From assembly GCA_002989075.1 (NCBI GenBank), contig PSQN01000008.1, positions 62,001-126,000 of the forward strand: 64,000 nucleotides of DNA, read 5' to 3'. The translations under genes were made by a program, and so were the position numbers. The notes beneath the pieces are model-generated. The model was not told the DNA's origin, ran no database searches, and worked only from the letters and a program-made list of their open reading frames with translations. Position 1 is the stretch's first letter. Every line of letters begins with the position of its first letter. This DNA is from Arthonia radiata (lineage: Eukaryota > Ascomycota > Arthoniomycetes > Arthoniales > Arthoniaceae). Positions 26,425 through 38,582 of this stretch are shown piece by piece.

Positions 26425-26896
26425 TATAACGCTGGTTGCTAGAAGAACCAAACTAAGGCTTACTTACCTTGTATGCTTATCGACCTTAATAATAGGTATC
26501 TTGTATACTAGAGACTGAAAGGTAGGAGAGGTAAAAAAGATTACTAAAGATAAAAAGGGTTTAACTAAAGTAGATAGAAGGTAAAGTATGTTATTTAAAT
26601 ATAGTTAAAGAACTTATATTTAGATGTTAAGTTAATAGACTAAAGTTTATTCTAAGATCGGTTATTAGTCTAGCTATATAGTTTAAGATACAAGAGAGGT
26701 CCTTTAGAGCTACTATAGCCGCTAGTGTTCTTATAGATAACCGCGGCTTTCTAGCTCAACGTACCCACTTTGGCCGCTGTCGATAAAAGAGGTCTTATCG
26801 GCTAAAGGTACGCTAGTGCCTATTAGCGTCTTAGCGAGTAGTAAGTATTAATACTTAAGGGTTCGCTTAGCCGTTCTAAGCTTAGCGTTCGTAATA
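26425..26896 (-). repeat. 3' LTR of element B
   Basis: 472 bp. The half nearest 26425 (U5 and R side, about 280 bp) matches the LTR of element A. The part from about 26,705 to 26,896 is the U3 of the B type and is unrelated to the A-type U3. It abuts the Copia remnant C directly. Confidence 0.88.
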
Positions 26897-29800
26897 CAAT
26901 CTCTCTTCTTCTAGTTAAGTTATCTCTAACTAACCTTTACTTCTTACTCTTTTTAATACCGTATAAGTACAACTCGCCGCAGTCTCTTAGATTTATTCTA
27001 TAAGTTGTTATACTTAAGATTGCTGTATTACTGTCTAGTACTAATTAAAAACAGGTCCGTGCCTCTTTAATCGAAACTTATAGCGATAAAATACCTTCTT
27101 GCTCTTGTTGCGGTTATCTAGGCTAGCGTTGTTTTTTAGTATCTAGTTAGTATATGTGTATAGACTATATTTATATAAAGAAGCTCTATAACGTTTGTCT
27201 CTCGCTAGCTAATAGTTAGTTTCTCTTCTGCTTACTTTCTGTTTCTTTACTAACGCGTTAGTTAGCTAATTCTATTTGTTTTTAATATTTTTAAATATCT
27301 AATGCTCTTTAACGCGCTAAGAAGCGTTGTACCGAAAAAAAGTAGTTAAAGAAAGAAGTAGAGGGAAAAGCTTGAGTTGCTTTAGAAGAGTAGCTTTATA
27401 AGAAATAAAATATCTCGTAGCTAAAGAAGAAGATAGACGTATTACGAGCGTCTACCTTAGACAAATTAAATTGTAATAAGCTATTAAAGTAAGAAGAGTT
27501 GTCTACTGCTATATTAAATAGCAATATACTAGATACGCTTAGCGAGCTGTCTATAGATTTCTATAAAGATTTATTTTCTAAATTGAATAGTAGACCTATA
27601 ACATAGTAAGCTGGCTTGTTTACAGATAACTTAAGTATCGATAAGACGCACTAGATAGTAGATTAGAGTATTAGTACTGCTACAACCGATTAATATTTTA
27701 GTTCTAATATCGTTAAATAGTGTCTTTATAGTTAGTTAGGTTTCGTTCTAGTTTCTATTAGTTTTTATGTTTAAAGTATCCTTTCTATTTTATAAGATAC
27801 TGTCGTTTGTCTTAGTATTATCTATAAGCTCAAATCGTTTCGACCTTATACTCGGGTTCTTAGTTGTTAGAAAGGATCTCTAGATTGAGTCGTTCTACTT
27901 CTTAAAAGTAGGCTAGTTTTAATAGCGCTATATAGAATACTAGATATATTCTTATTGTCTTTAAGAGTTTAAGTTTAAATGTTATAGATCTTAATTACTG
28001 TAAGATTTTAAACGGTTCTGTCTTAGTATAGTTAAGTTTCTTGCTTAGTTTAGTAGTTTTTATATTTCTTATAAGTAAGTAAGCTCTTCTCCCCTCTTTT
28101 ATGCTTGTATTTAGGATAGTTCTTAACTTATTATACTATTTCTTTGTTTATTTGTTAATAAACTTGCTGTTAGACTTTAACTGCTAGTATAGGGTTTTTA
28201 TGCTTATAGCTATCTGTATAGCTGTTTTGTTTTTAGTAGTATTTTGTAGTTGCCTGCCCTAGAGAGGGTAATAGCTATATAAGATATAAAACAGAATTAT
28301 TTTAGTTATATCGTTCTTTATATTATTATACGCGGCTTACGCTATTAGTAGTAATTGTACCTAGTCGTTTTGCTGGTAGTTAATATATACTTAGAGATAC
28401 TATTTTAATGTTTAATTCGTTTGTTCTGTCTGTCCGTCTGTTTGTAAATAAGATAACGTAGATATTTTCTATTTTGTATTCAATTGTTGCATTAGAGATA
28501 TCTAAAATCGTAAGATAAATTTTTAGTCTCTGTCTAAGACAATTCTTTATAGTTAACTATAGTTTGCTAGGATAATTCGGAGAAATGTATATACTAATTG
28601 TTTTAAATTGCTGGCTTCCTTGTAAGGTACAAAGTACGCGTACTTTATTAGTTTATCGTATATAACTAGGATAGCGTTGTAAGCTACTCTTATAAGTAAA
28701 TCCTTAGAGATTAGTAATTTAGTAATAAAGTCTAGTAAGACTGTATACTATAGCCTTTTAGGTATCTTTAGTAGCTATAGTTTACTGTATAATAAATACC
28801 TTGAGTATTTAATTCTTACGTATACGTCGTATTCTTAAATATAATTCTCGATATAATGTCGGATTCTCGGAATATAGTATATTCTTATAATCTTTTCTAT
28901 AGTATTGTTAATACTCTTGTGTTCTTTTGTTGAGTTATCGTAGAAGTTACTAATAATATATTGGGTTAGATTCCTTGAGACATAGATCTTACCTTAAAAT
29001 TTATAATAGCCTTTACTGTTCTTAGTTAATCTTAGATGTCGTTTCTCTGTTTTCTAGTAGGTTTTAGAGTCGCTTAAGATGTTTAGAATTCAGTTGTCTA
29101 GTTTAATAACAAACTTAGTTGTTATAGCTAATTAATTGTATCTAATCTTATTATTGTACTCTCAGAATATTGTGTGCTCGACGTATTTCTTGTTATTAAG
29201 ATAATTAAGACGTTGGCTTAGAGCGTTGGCTCTATCGTTCTCGGAACCCTTTTTGTAGATAATAATAAAGTCGTATAGAGCTATAGTTTCTAACTATCTA
29301 ACTTATCTACAGTTAAGTTTCTTTGTCGTTATAAAGTAGGTTAGATTTTTGTAGTCTATATATATTATAATTATATAGTTTGTTTCTTCTAGGTAAGCTC
29401 GCTATATCTCGAATGCTGCTATAATAGCTAAGAGCTCTTTATTGTAAATATTATAGTTCTATTCTATAAGTAATATCTTTCTTAAGTAGAAAGCTACTGG
29501 TCTAAGCTTTCTTTCCTTATTATTTTAACTTATATATACTCTAATAGTATAGTCTAACGCGTCTATTTCTATAATAATCGGTAGGTTAGGGTTAAATATT
29601 GCTAGTACGGGTCCGATCTTAAAAGCTTTCTTAAGCTCTTTAAATACTAATTGTTCTTTTTACGTCTAAAAAAATTCTATCGATTATTTTATCTGTTAAG
29701 ACAGCGGTACTATAATTCGACTAAAGTTAAATATCTATTGTCTGTAGTAGTTAACGAAACTAAAAAACTGTTGCAATTATTTTATATTCTTTAGTATAGA

Positions 29801-32800
29801 TTAAATTAGAATGGATTAAATCTTTAAATCTTCTATTTAGAGACTATGCTCGGTAATTATAAATCTAAGAAATTCGACAGATTGTTAGTAAAACTAGGTT
29901 TTCTTGATATCGATTTATAAATCGGTACGCGCTAATTTTTCTAATACCTTCTTAATATATTTCTTATGTTTTTTTAGTATACAGCTGTATACTAGGATAT
30001 CGTCTAGATAAGCAGTTATAAATATATCTAAATAATCGCTAAGTGTATTGTTAATTAGTTTCTAGAATAATGCTAGTGCGTTTATTAGTCTAAAGGGTAT
30101 AACGCAATACTTAAAAAGTCCGTATCTGGTACGGAAGGCCGTTTTCTATTCTTTACCTTTCTTTATATAGATTAGGTTGTAGGCTCCTTATAAGTTAAAC
30201 TTAGTAAACTATTGCACGTTATGTAGTTAATCTGTAATTTTGTTGATACGTAGTAATAGATATCGGTTTTTAATAGTTACTCCGTTTAATTGTCTATAGT
30301 CTACGTAAAGTTGTAGTTTACTATTCTTTTTTGGTACAAAAAGTATTAAGTATCCGGCCAGTAATATTAATTTTTAGATAAATTCTTTCTTAAGGTTCTC
30401 GTCGAGATAGTTGCGGAGCGCTTAATTTTCTACTTCTAATAGAAAGTATATTAGACCGAATATTAGCGTTTTACCTTCTTATAAAGGTATTGTATAATCC
30501 TACGGTTTGTGTTCTAAGAGAACTAAGTTTGGCTCAGCTTCCTCGAATAGGTATCGAAATTAATTGTATTTCTAGAGTATCTTAGTAATTAACTGAGTAC
30601 TTGTCGTTGTATAGAATCGTTAGCGTATAGTTGTCTCTTGTTTATATCTATATATAGTTAGCTATAGATAAGATACTGTGTTAGACTTCTCTTATAAGAT
30701 ATCTAAGTGTTAGAGTATAGTAGTACTAATCCGCGTAAGTTCTTTATCGCGCTCCTTATCCTTACTACTAAAGATAGCTTATAGAATATTTGTTTTATAA
30801 AACGACTCTTATTTAGAGTACTTATACCTAGTAAAGAGAAGCTTCTTAATTCTTTAATCTACTTCTAGGTTATATTGTTGTAACTAAATTATATCTAGTA
30901 TAGCGTAGTACTAGTTAATATCTACAATATTATAAGTAATTTCTTTCTAATAGTCCCTAATTATTATATCTATTAGTAAAGTCTTGTAGTCGACTCTTCT
31001 CTCTGCCTCTTAAAATTTAGATAGTGCGTAGGGTAATTTCTTCTTTTATATTTATATTTAGTACTCCTTAACGTAGCGTATTAAGATAAAGTTGCTTATT
31101 GCGTCTAAATTGATTATAATTTTAATGCTTCTATAGTTTATTGTTGCTTAAGTATGTAGGTATATTCTGTAGAAAGCTAAGCTCGTATAGAGCTAGACTT
31201 CTAAAAGGTTTAACTGTTGGACGGGCTAGTACTACTACCCTCGAAGTAGTCGGTTTAGTCTTTTTTCTATTAATTATATACGCTCTAGAGTATTCTAGAT
31301 ATTGAAATCTATTATTAATTAATTTGCTATAAGAATTTCTATATAAGGTGTCTTAGTACTACTTTTATTATAATATCTAGTTTATTGTTTACAATCTCTG
31401 CTTTAATTATACAACTATTACTAATTAAAACCTATTGTGTCTATAGATTGTATATTGTTAGTTAAAGATATTAGTACTAACTACGCAATTTTAAACCTCT
31501 AATAAGGTAGTTTACTAGTCGTTGTAGACGTAAGTAAATATATTCTAAGATATTATTAATATCTTTATTAGCGCTTAACTTTCTATTGTAGAAGGCTAAC
31601 TAACAAAGTCTCTATATTATTTCTTTTCAACAGATTAGAGTTTGTTCTTTTTAGTTAGTATCGTCTTTGAGCAAGGATTTTGTACTATTAGAATCTATAT
31701 TCTTGTCTTTAAGTCGTTACCTTGCTTATAACGTATTGTAGCTACTATCTTGCTTAGCCTCTATAGTCTATTCTTTCTTAAATTTCTCTTAAGTTTTTAG
31801 ATAAGATAACCTAGATTGTCCTTGAATAAGGCCTAGTTCTTATATCGAACCTTATTTTAAAGATATTAGTTTCCTTAGCTACTATCTTAATCTTAATTTA
31901 TTAGATTTATAGGTCGTATAATTGTTATCGTAGCACGTAGTTTAAAATAGTATTTTGTGTAGTACAACGGTATCTTATATCTACTACCTTGGAATAGTAC
32001 AGTTAATGTTATTTTAGTCCTATAGATTTTATTATTTCCTTTTTATTTGTTGTTCCTTTGTTTCTTACTATAACTCAATGTCCGTATCTCAGTTTTTATA
32101 TAAGTTAAATAAGTTCTACTCGTTATGCTTCTCGTTAGAAGAAACCTAGTAAGTATCTTTTTAGTTATAAAAGGTACTCTAGTAGATATCTTTTTGCTCT
32201 CTAGTTAGTCTAGTAACATACTTATACTAGTTCTAAATAATCTTCTGTAGGAAACCTAATTCTTACAGAAGACGACTCTTAGTTAGGTCTATACATTAAC
32301 GATCGGAGAAAGCTACTAGTAATTCTATCGCCTTATTACAGTCGTTGTCTTCCTGCGTCTAGATAGTTATATTGAACTATTGTCGCAGAGAGCGGGGCTT
32401 CTAAGGTCGATTATTATATCTATTTTGTCTCGTACTATTAAACTATTATTTCTTAAAACAGTATTTCTTAACTTAATGCCCTAGTTTTCCGCAATATAAG
32501 TATAGCTTGTTCTTTATTCTGTGTTCTCTTTTCTAGTTGTTTAGTTTCCCTTAAAGCTTAGTAAAATTTAACTTTATTGGATCGCCTCAATATTATTATA
32601 AGTTTGCTCGGTTCTTTGCTCTATAGAACCTATTAGTAGGGTTACTCTTCTTTTCTATCTATCTTTTAAAGTTACTGTCGTCGATCTTCTTTACTCGTTA
32701 TATAAAGTTGTCGAGATTATCGAACTTCTCTTTATAAATATAGATTATTTTCTTAATATAATCCTTAAGTCTTTTATAAAAGATCTTAATAAAGGGTTTC

Positions 32801-33324
32801 TTGTTCTATTCTATTTAATTAGCATACTATATAAATTTAGCGGCGTATCTGCTCGCTAGCCCTATCTACTTAAGGTTTCTAAGCTTTCTAGTAGCGACGC
32901 GTCTAGCGTCGGTCTATCTAAAGATTTTACAAAGCTTCTTCTAAAAGAAGATAAAGCTAGCGAAGAACTCGTCGGTATCCTTGTACCTGCTCTTTATTGA
33001 AGTAAACAAGAAATCGTTAAGGTAGTACTTAACCTACTTATAGGCATCTCTATCTATATAAGAGGTAGCGAATAGAACTATAGTAGTATTGTTTAGAAAT
33101 TAGTCTTTATAAGTTTTAAAGTATATAGCTAGGCGTATTAAAAATAAAGTAACTTTAGAACGTTTATCTAAAAAGCTTTTTTCTATCTTAATGTTAACGT
33201 TCAATATCTTACTTATACTAGCTATTTTATTGGCTAATTTGTTTGTAGCGTTGCAGCTGTTGGGTACTAAAGTAGTAGATATAACTAATCTGCTTTCTCT
33301 GCTTTTATAGCGAGTCTATTAAAG

Positions 33325-33796
33325 TATAACGCCGGTCGCTAAAAGAACTAAACTAAGGCTTACTTACCTTATATGCTTATCGACCTTAGTAGTAGTTGTC
33401 TTGTATGCTAGAGACTAAAAGATAGAAGAGGCGAAATAAATTATAGAGAGTAAGATAGACTTAAATAAAGTAGATAGAAGGTAAAGTACGTTACTTAAAT
33501 ATAGTTAAGAAACTTGTATTTAAATGTTAAGTTGACAGACTAAAGTCTATTCTAAGGTCGGCTATTAGTCTAGCTATATAGTCTAAAGTACAAGAGAGGT
33601 CCTCTAGAGCCGCTATAGCTACTAGTGTTCTTGTAGGTAACCGCAGCTTTCTAGCCCAACGTGCCCGCTTTGGCTACTATCGGCCAAAGAGGTCTTATCG
33701 GCCAAAGGTACGCTAGTGCCTATTAGCGTTCTAGCGAGTAGTAGATATTAATGCTTGGGGGTTAGCTTAGCCGTCCTAGGCTTAGCGTTTATAATA
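33325..33796 (-). repeat. 5' LTR of element B
   Basis: 472 bp, colinear with 26425-26896 and less mutated: it keeps more CpG and TpG. On its left (internal side) lies the leader shared with element A, which supports the element boundary. Confidence 0.88.
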
Positions 33797-35290
33797 AAGA
33801 TAGTTGTTATAAAAAGACTCTTTGTTATTTTAAACGTTCTTATTAGAGGTTAAGAAGAAGTTAGCGTGTATAAGAAGGTTATATATATATTTTTACTAAG
33901 CAGAAACCTAGTATATATTAATATAGGGTTAATTAGTATCTAAGATAAGGAAGTATTAGACTTACTATCTTATAATTTTCTTCTAACCTCTTAATACTAG
34001 TATAGCGAGTATACTTAGCGTACTATCTTTTAAGCTACTTACAGATTTAATCTTTATAATACTTAAAATTAAAGTTTATAGAAGAACTACTATATACAGC
34101 TATATCGCTAAATAAGGCCTTTATATAACAGCAGTATACTAAAACGTAAGCCTTTGACTAAGGCTAAATTAACGCAAGTACAGCGTAAAAAGCGGAATTC
34201 GAGGAGGTAGACCGGCAAGACTTTATAGGCGACTCGGGCTTATAAGTAGTATCATAGTAATAGAAAGAACAGATAATTTTGTTATTGTTGGAGTTATCTT
34301 TATAGATGTAATACTTTTAATAAGCTAAAATACTAATAGTTAGACTAAAACAAAGTAATAAGAGATAGTAGACTTATAAAAAGTTGTAAAAGTTAGAGAC
34401 ACGCTATTTATTTTAAGAAAGCGTAAACTAAAAGAAGCTGCAGATAATTTAAAAATTAGTAAAGTAATTTTAAGAGCTTTCTTCTTATAAACGTTATAAA
34501 GAAGAGCTTTAAAATTAACAGCAGCTTTAAAATCCTTAATACCGTAAGTTAAGCGGCGAGTTAGTACTTTAAAAGAGCTCGCTTTAGCAGTAAATTTGTT
34601 AATAAAGTTAAAACTCGATATAGTAGAGATTATAAAGGTAAATTAGAGGCAATCTAATATTAAATTAGCTACAAACTTATTACTTAAGAAGAGAAGTAAA
34701 GGCTTATTAAAGAAGAAAAGCTTATAAGCTAAGTAGAAGAGTATAATAATGTTAAAGAAAGAAAGAGAAAGTTTAAAAGAGTAAGAGCCTTATTTTATAT
34801 CTATCGTTAAGTATTAATAATAAAGCTTCTGTCTATAGATACTAATATAAGAGCAAAGAAGCCTATTTACGTAGATTACTACTACCTATAGAGGCAATTA
34901 ATCGGTAAAAGTGTATATAAGAGTATATAAAAGAACGTAAAATTAGATAAAAATAATATATAATCTTACTACTAAGCTTATAACTTAGGCTCGAGAGCTT
35001 TAAATTAAAAGTAAAGCTTAGTACTATAACTTAGTGCTATAGAAAACTAGCACTAAACAACGTATAAGATAATAGTAAGCAATATTACTCTTTTTCCGAC
35101 TAAACGCAGATATAAGCCAGCAAGTTTTTAACGAGATTGTTGCTCTACATAAGACAATAAATAGAAAGTATAATAGAGATAGTAGATTGTATCTAAATCG
35201 AGGGCGATCCTCCTTAAGGAGGAAGATAGTTATAATATATAGACGTTTCGATAGCGAATTAAAACAAAATGTTGTCTATTTAGGAAGGCT
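33797..35290. other. unclassified AT-rich segment between B and D
   Basis: About 1.5 kb with stops in all frames. It is not recognisable as a continuation of Copia remnant C, although C ends at the other side of element B. It contains a perfect 16-bp palindrome TCCTCCTTAAGGAGGA (35208-35223), and a loose inverted pair of GAGGTTA-type blocks near 33,845 and 33,985. It may be a RIP-damaged DNA transposon or a piece of another retroelement; I cannot tell which. Confidence 0.4.
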
Positions 35291-37835
35291 GCGATTCTAG
35301 AAGAATATCTTTTCTCTAGTAGACGTATTCCTTTCTGGTCTCCTTAATAATTAGCTTAAACACTAGTAGAGCCTAATTAGACCCTTTTTGCTATCTAACT
35401 GCTCTCTGTCCTATACCTAGATTATATAGCTAGCTCTTTAAGCTCCGACTATATTGCGTTTAGCTAAAAAGACTAATTTTTAGATACCCTTATTTCTTTT
35501 AAGTTATTAGGCTCTTTAGTAACTACAACTAAGGTCTGTTCGACGTATTGTTCTAGATTATTATAGAACTCGTTAAACTAATTTTTATCGGCGTTTTTAT
35601 ATATAAAATCTATTTTTTAGACGTAATCAATATCTACCCGGCCGAGGTCTTTAGTACTTTTATAATCTAACTCGATAGAAAGGTTAAACTCGTTTAGAGC
35701 TTTAATTTAATATAGTTCTTATTTAAATTTATCCGCTAGTTGTTATAATATAGGAGAGGTATACTGTTTTCTATATAGAAGACTTTCTTCTTTATTAGAA
35801 GGTACCTTTCTATTATCTTAAGATTTAGCGGTTAAAATTAGCTCGTTTTTAAACTTAACTTTTAGTTATTTGTTAAACTCTTTAGAAATACTCTCGGTTA
35901 ATTAATTAACTATAGATCTCTATAGGTCTCAAACAAATTTTCCTTCTTAAATATAAACGTCTCTCTTTTAGTAAACTTTTTAACTATTAAGGTTTAAAAG
36001 CTTATATTAGTTTAATCTATAGTCTATTAGAATATAAGTAGTTGCTCTAATGTCTAGTTTTTTAGTTTAGATTCTTTAAGATAAGTAACTAAGCTCTAGA
36101 TTTTAATAGTACTAACATTCAATTTTTTACTGTATTTTACTTCGTACGGAGTAATAAACCCCGGTAGTCTAGTATAAAGAGTCCTATTATAAATATAAAT
36201 AGCTACTTTTAGTACTTTATCTTAATATATCTAGAGTAGCTCGGCGGTATAAAGTATTACTCAAACTTTACTAACAATTGTTTGGTTAAAGCGTTTAGCT
36301 CGTTCGTTTTGTTAAAAGATATATAGTACAGATATTATTAAAATAGCTTTTTTTTATTTTAGAAGCTGTTTTATTCGGCCTTCTCGGTATTTTTTTGTGT
36401 TGTTTAAGTAAAGTTTTTTAAAAGAATGCTTAAACTACGTTTCTTTTTAAGTAATATAGGTAAATAGTATATTAAAAACCTAATCTTTAGACTATAGTAC
36501 CTTAGTAGTTGTATATTAGATTTTATTATCTATAAAGTTAGTAAATTATTAACTTTAAAAAGAGGTTTGTAGTATAATTAGCCTATAAATATTTAAGTAG
36601 ACTTTTTCTAAATAATTAATTAATTTATTTAGAGTTTTTTAGCTAACTTTAGCTATTATCTTTACTTTAAAGTAAATTTAGTAATTATCTTTTAATTTAT
36701 TTAAATAATCTATTCTTAGAGTAACTTTTTTAAGCTATTTTAAGGCGTTTTTATCTATATATCCTATTTATTAATATTAAAGGTTAGTTTTTAAAAAAAT
36801 AGTATAGAAAGATTAGACTATATTAATAGTCTAAGCTTTTATTACTATTAAGCTGTTAATATATTGCCTCTTAGTAGTTAATTATCTAACTTAATTAACT
36901 TTTAGCTTATTTTAGCTAAAAGTTACATTATTTCTACTCTTTTTAAGCTTATTAAAGCTTAAAAGATTAATTTTAAATTTCTTAATAAATAAAACTTTGT
37001 CTAGAACAATTATTTTGTTCTTAAAGAATAGTTTTGCTTTGCCTGTTTATAAGGCTTAAATTAACTTTTCCCCTTCTTAATAAATAATCTAGTTAGTTAG
37101 CCGAATATTTGTTAAAAGATTAGTATTCGAGTAAATATAGCTTATTAAGCTTATATCGAGAATTTAAAAATTAGTAGAGTAGTTAACTCTATTTAGTAAT
37201 ACTATAAAGCATTGTTCTTTTTATAAATTAGAATTGTATACAGAAAATATTAAAAAATCGGTATTTTTAGAGCTTTTATTAGAATTTAGCCGGAGGTTTG
37301 AGTATTTTTTCCAATAAGTTACCGGTTTATGCCTCTTTTTGTTATAAAAGGGGCATTTTTCTTAGTTTTTACTTGGAGACTTTAATTTTTCTTTAGTCCT
37401 TTGCGTCGATTTATTGTCTATCGCAGTAAAAACCTTTTCTACTGGGGTACTACTATAAATTCGATAAGACTCATTTATAAGTTAACTAAATAAGTCCTAT
37501 AAACTTATTAAGTTTAGCTAATAATAGCTACTATATACTCGTATTCAGAAGTTAGATTGTAAAGAACGTAGGTAGCTACTATCTTATTGAGTAGTACTAG
37601 TTCCCGAGTTACTAAATTATCCGTTAATTGCCTAATTTTAGTAAAATAAAGCTTAAGGTTTTTTATCTTACCAAGTATAGTGCTAAAGAGCTTCGTATAA
37701 ATTAGAAACTTAAAACTAAAACCTTTCGATTTGTATAACCTTTTTAGGCTATTTTAAAGCTCTAGAGAGTTATAAATCTTTTTTGTTTAAATAAGAAGAC
37801 TGTTCTCTAAAGTTAGTTAAATAAGGGCTACTAGA
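35290..37835 (-). mobile_element. Ty1/Copia-type remnant (D), inverted sister of C
   Basis: The minus strand repeats the content of remnant C: Gag, a zinc knuckle near 37,355-37,320 (second cysteine changed to Tyr, but the Trp codon that is a stop in C is kept), and integrase blocks near 36,400-36,280. It extends about 650 bp further in the 3' direction than C does. The 5' end is cut within Gag at about 37,835, exactly where normal-composition sequence begins. It has no LTR. The left boundary near 35,290 is approximate. Confidence 0.73.
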
Positions 37836-38582
37836 GAGAAGGTAGGCTGTTAGATACTGCACTGACTGGGCCATGCTGCCTCTCGTTAACTATATTGCCG
37901 CATTAGACTCTTTCATGCGCCAGTATGCATCAGGAGAGACCAAATTCAGGTGGTCTAGGTGACAACACTGAGTCCGAAGACCGATCAACACATCTTGACA
38001 GTGGGCCTATACAGGCTTGAGGGCCGTGAGACGAGAAGGAGCTTGGAGAAGAGCGGTGACGGACATTGTGGTCTCATGATGTGTCTCGCTGTGGTGCTGC
38101 AGCTTCTCCCGGCCTTAGCAACCCTCGTCCCATCCTCTAAAGTGGCCATCCAGCTGGCGACGCATACGCTGGACGCGTCGCCACTAGCTATGAAGGAGGG
38201 CCGCATGATTATCTCGGGCCAAGGCAAGAAGGAACGTGGGCAGTGAAAGAAACAGTACGTACGACATGCTGTGCATCAAGCTCGATCATGCTGCCTGATC
38301 TCATTGGTCTGCTCATCTTCGTGATATTACGGTGCAGCATTCTGGATCTCACATGACCTTCTCGAAACATTTCCACCAAGGACATGAGCCCCGGCGTGCG
38401 TTGCCAAAACTGCCTCACAAAATTGTCTGGGCAGTCTGGTAGGTTGGGTGCTTTTGGAGAAACAGTGAGAACTCCAAGAAGGGGACACATACGCTGGATA
38501 TCGTGAGGGGTTTCATCCTTACCAGGTCATTGCATTCTTGCTCTCGCTATCCTACAGTACAGTCCTTCTTGAATGACATATC
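37836..38582. other. flank of the island, no supported gene
   Basis: About 750 bp of normal composition between the end of Copia remnant D and the stop of the MARVEL-like gene. An open stretch at 37959-38246 (+) and its mirror on the minus strand have no family similarity, so I call no gene. Confidence 0.45.

Larger units (their letters stand above)
26425..33796 (-). mobile_element. Ty3/Gypsy chromovirus-type LTR retrotransposon (B), same family as A
   Basis: A full-length 7.37-kb element on the minus strand, with LTRs of exactly 472 bp at each end (26425-26896 and 33325-33796). Internal sequence next to the right LTR matches the start of A's Gag region. The reverse transcriptase box near 30,020-29,995 reads YLDDILVY with both aspartates kept. 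RNase H (ADALSRR-like block near 29,240) and integrase follow in the same order as in A. The zinc knuckle near 32,490 has lost its first cysteine. The Gag start is ATA in place of ATG. Stop codons occur throughout. I did not find a clear target site duplication: the flanks are AAAAA and AAGAT. Confidence 0.9.

Noticed and set aside
37959-38246. 95-codon open stretch at the right flank of the island
   Set aside because: Mirror stretch of similar length on the opposite strand, no recognisable domain; probably chance in GC-richer sequence.
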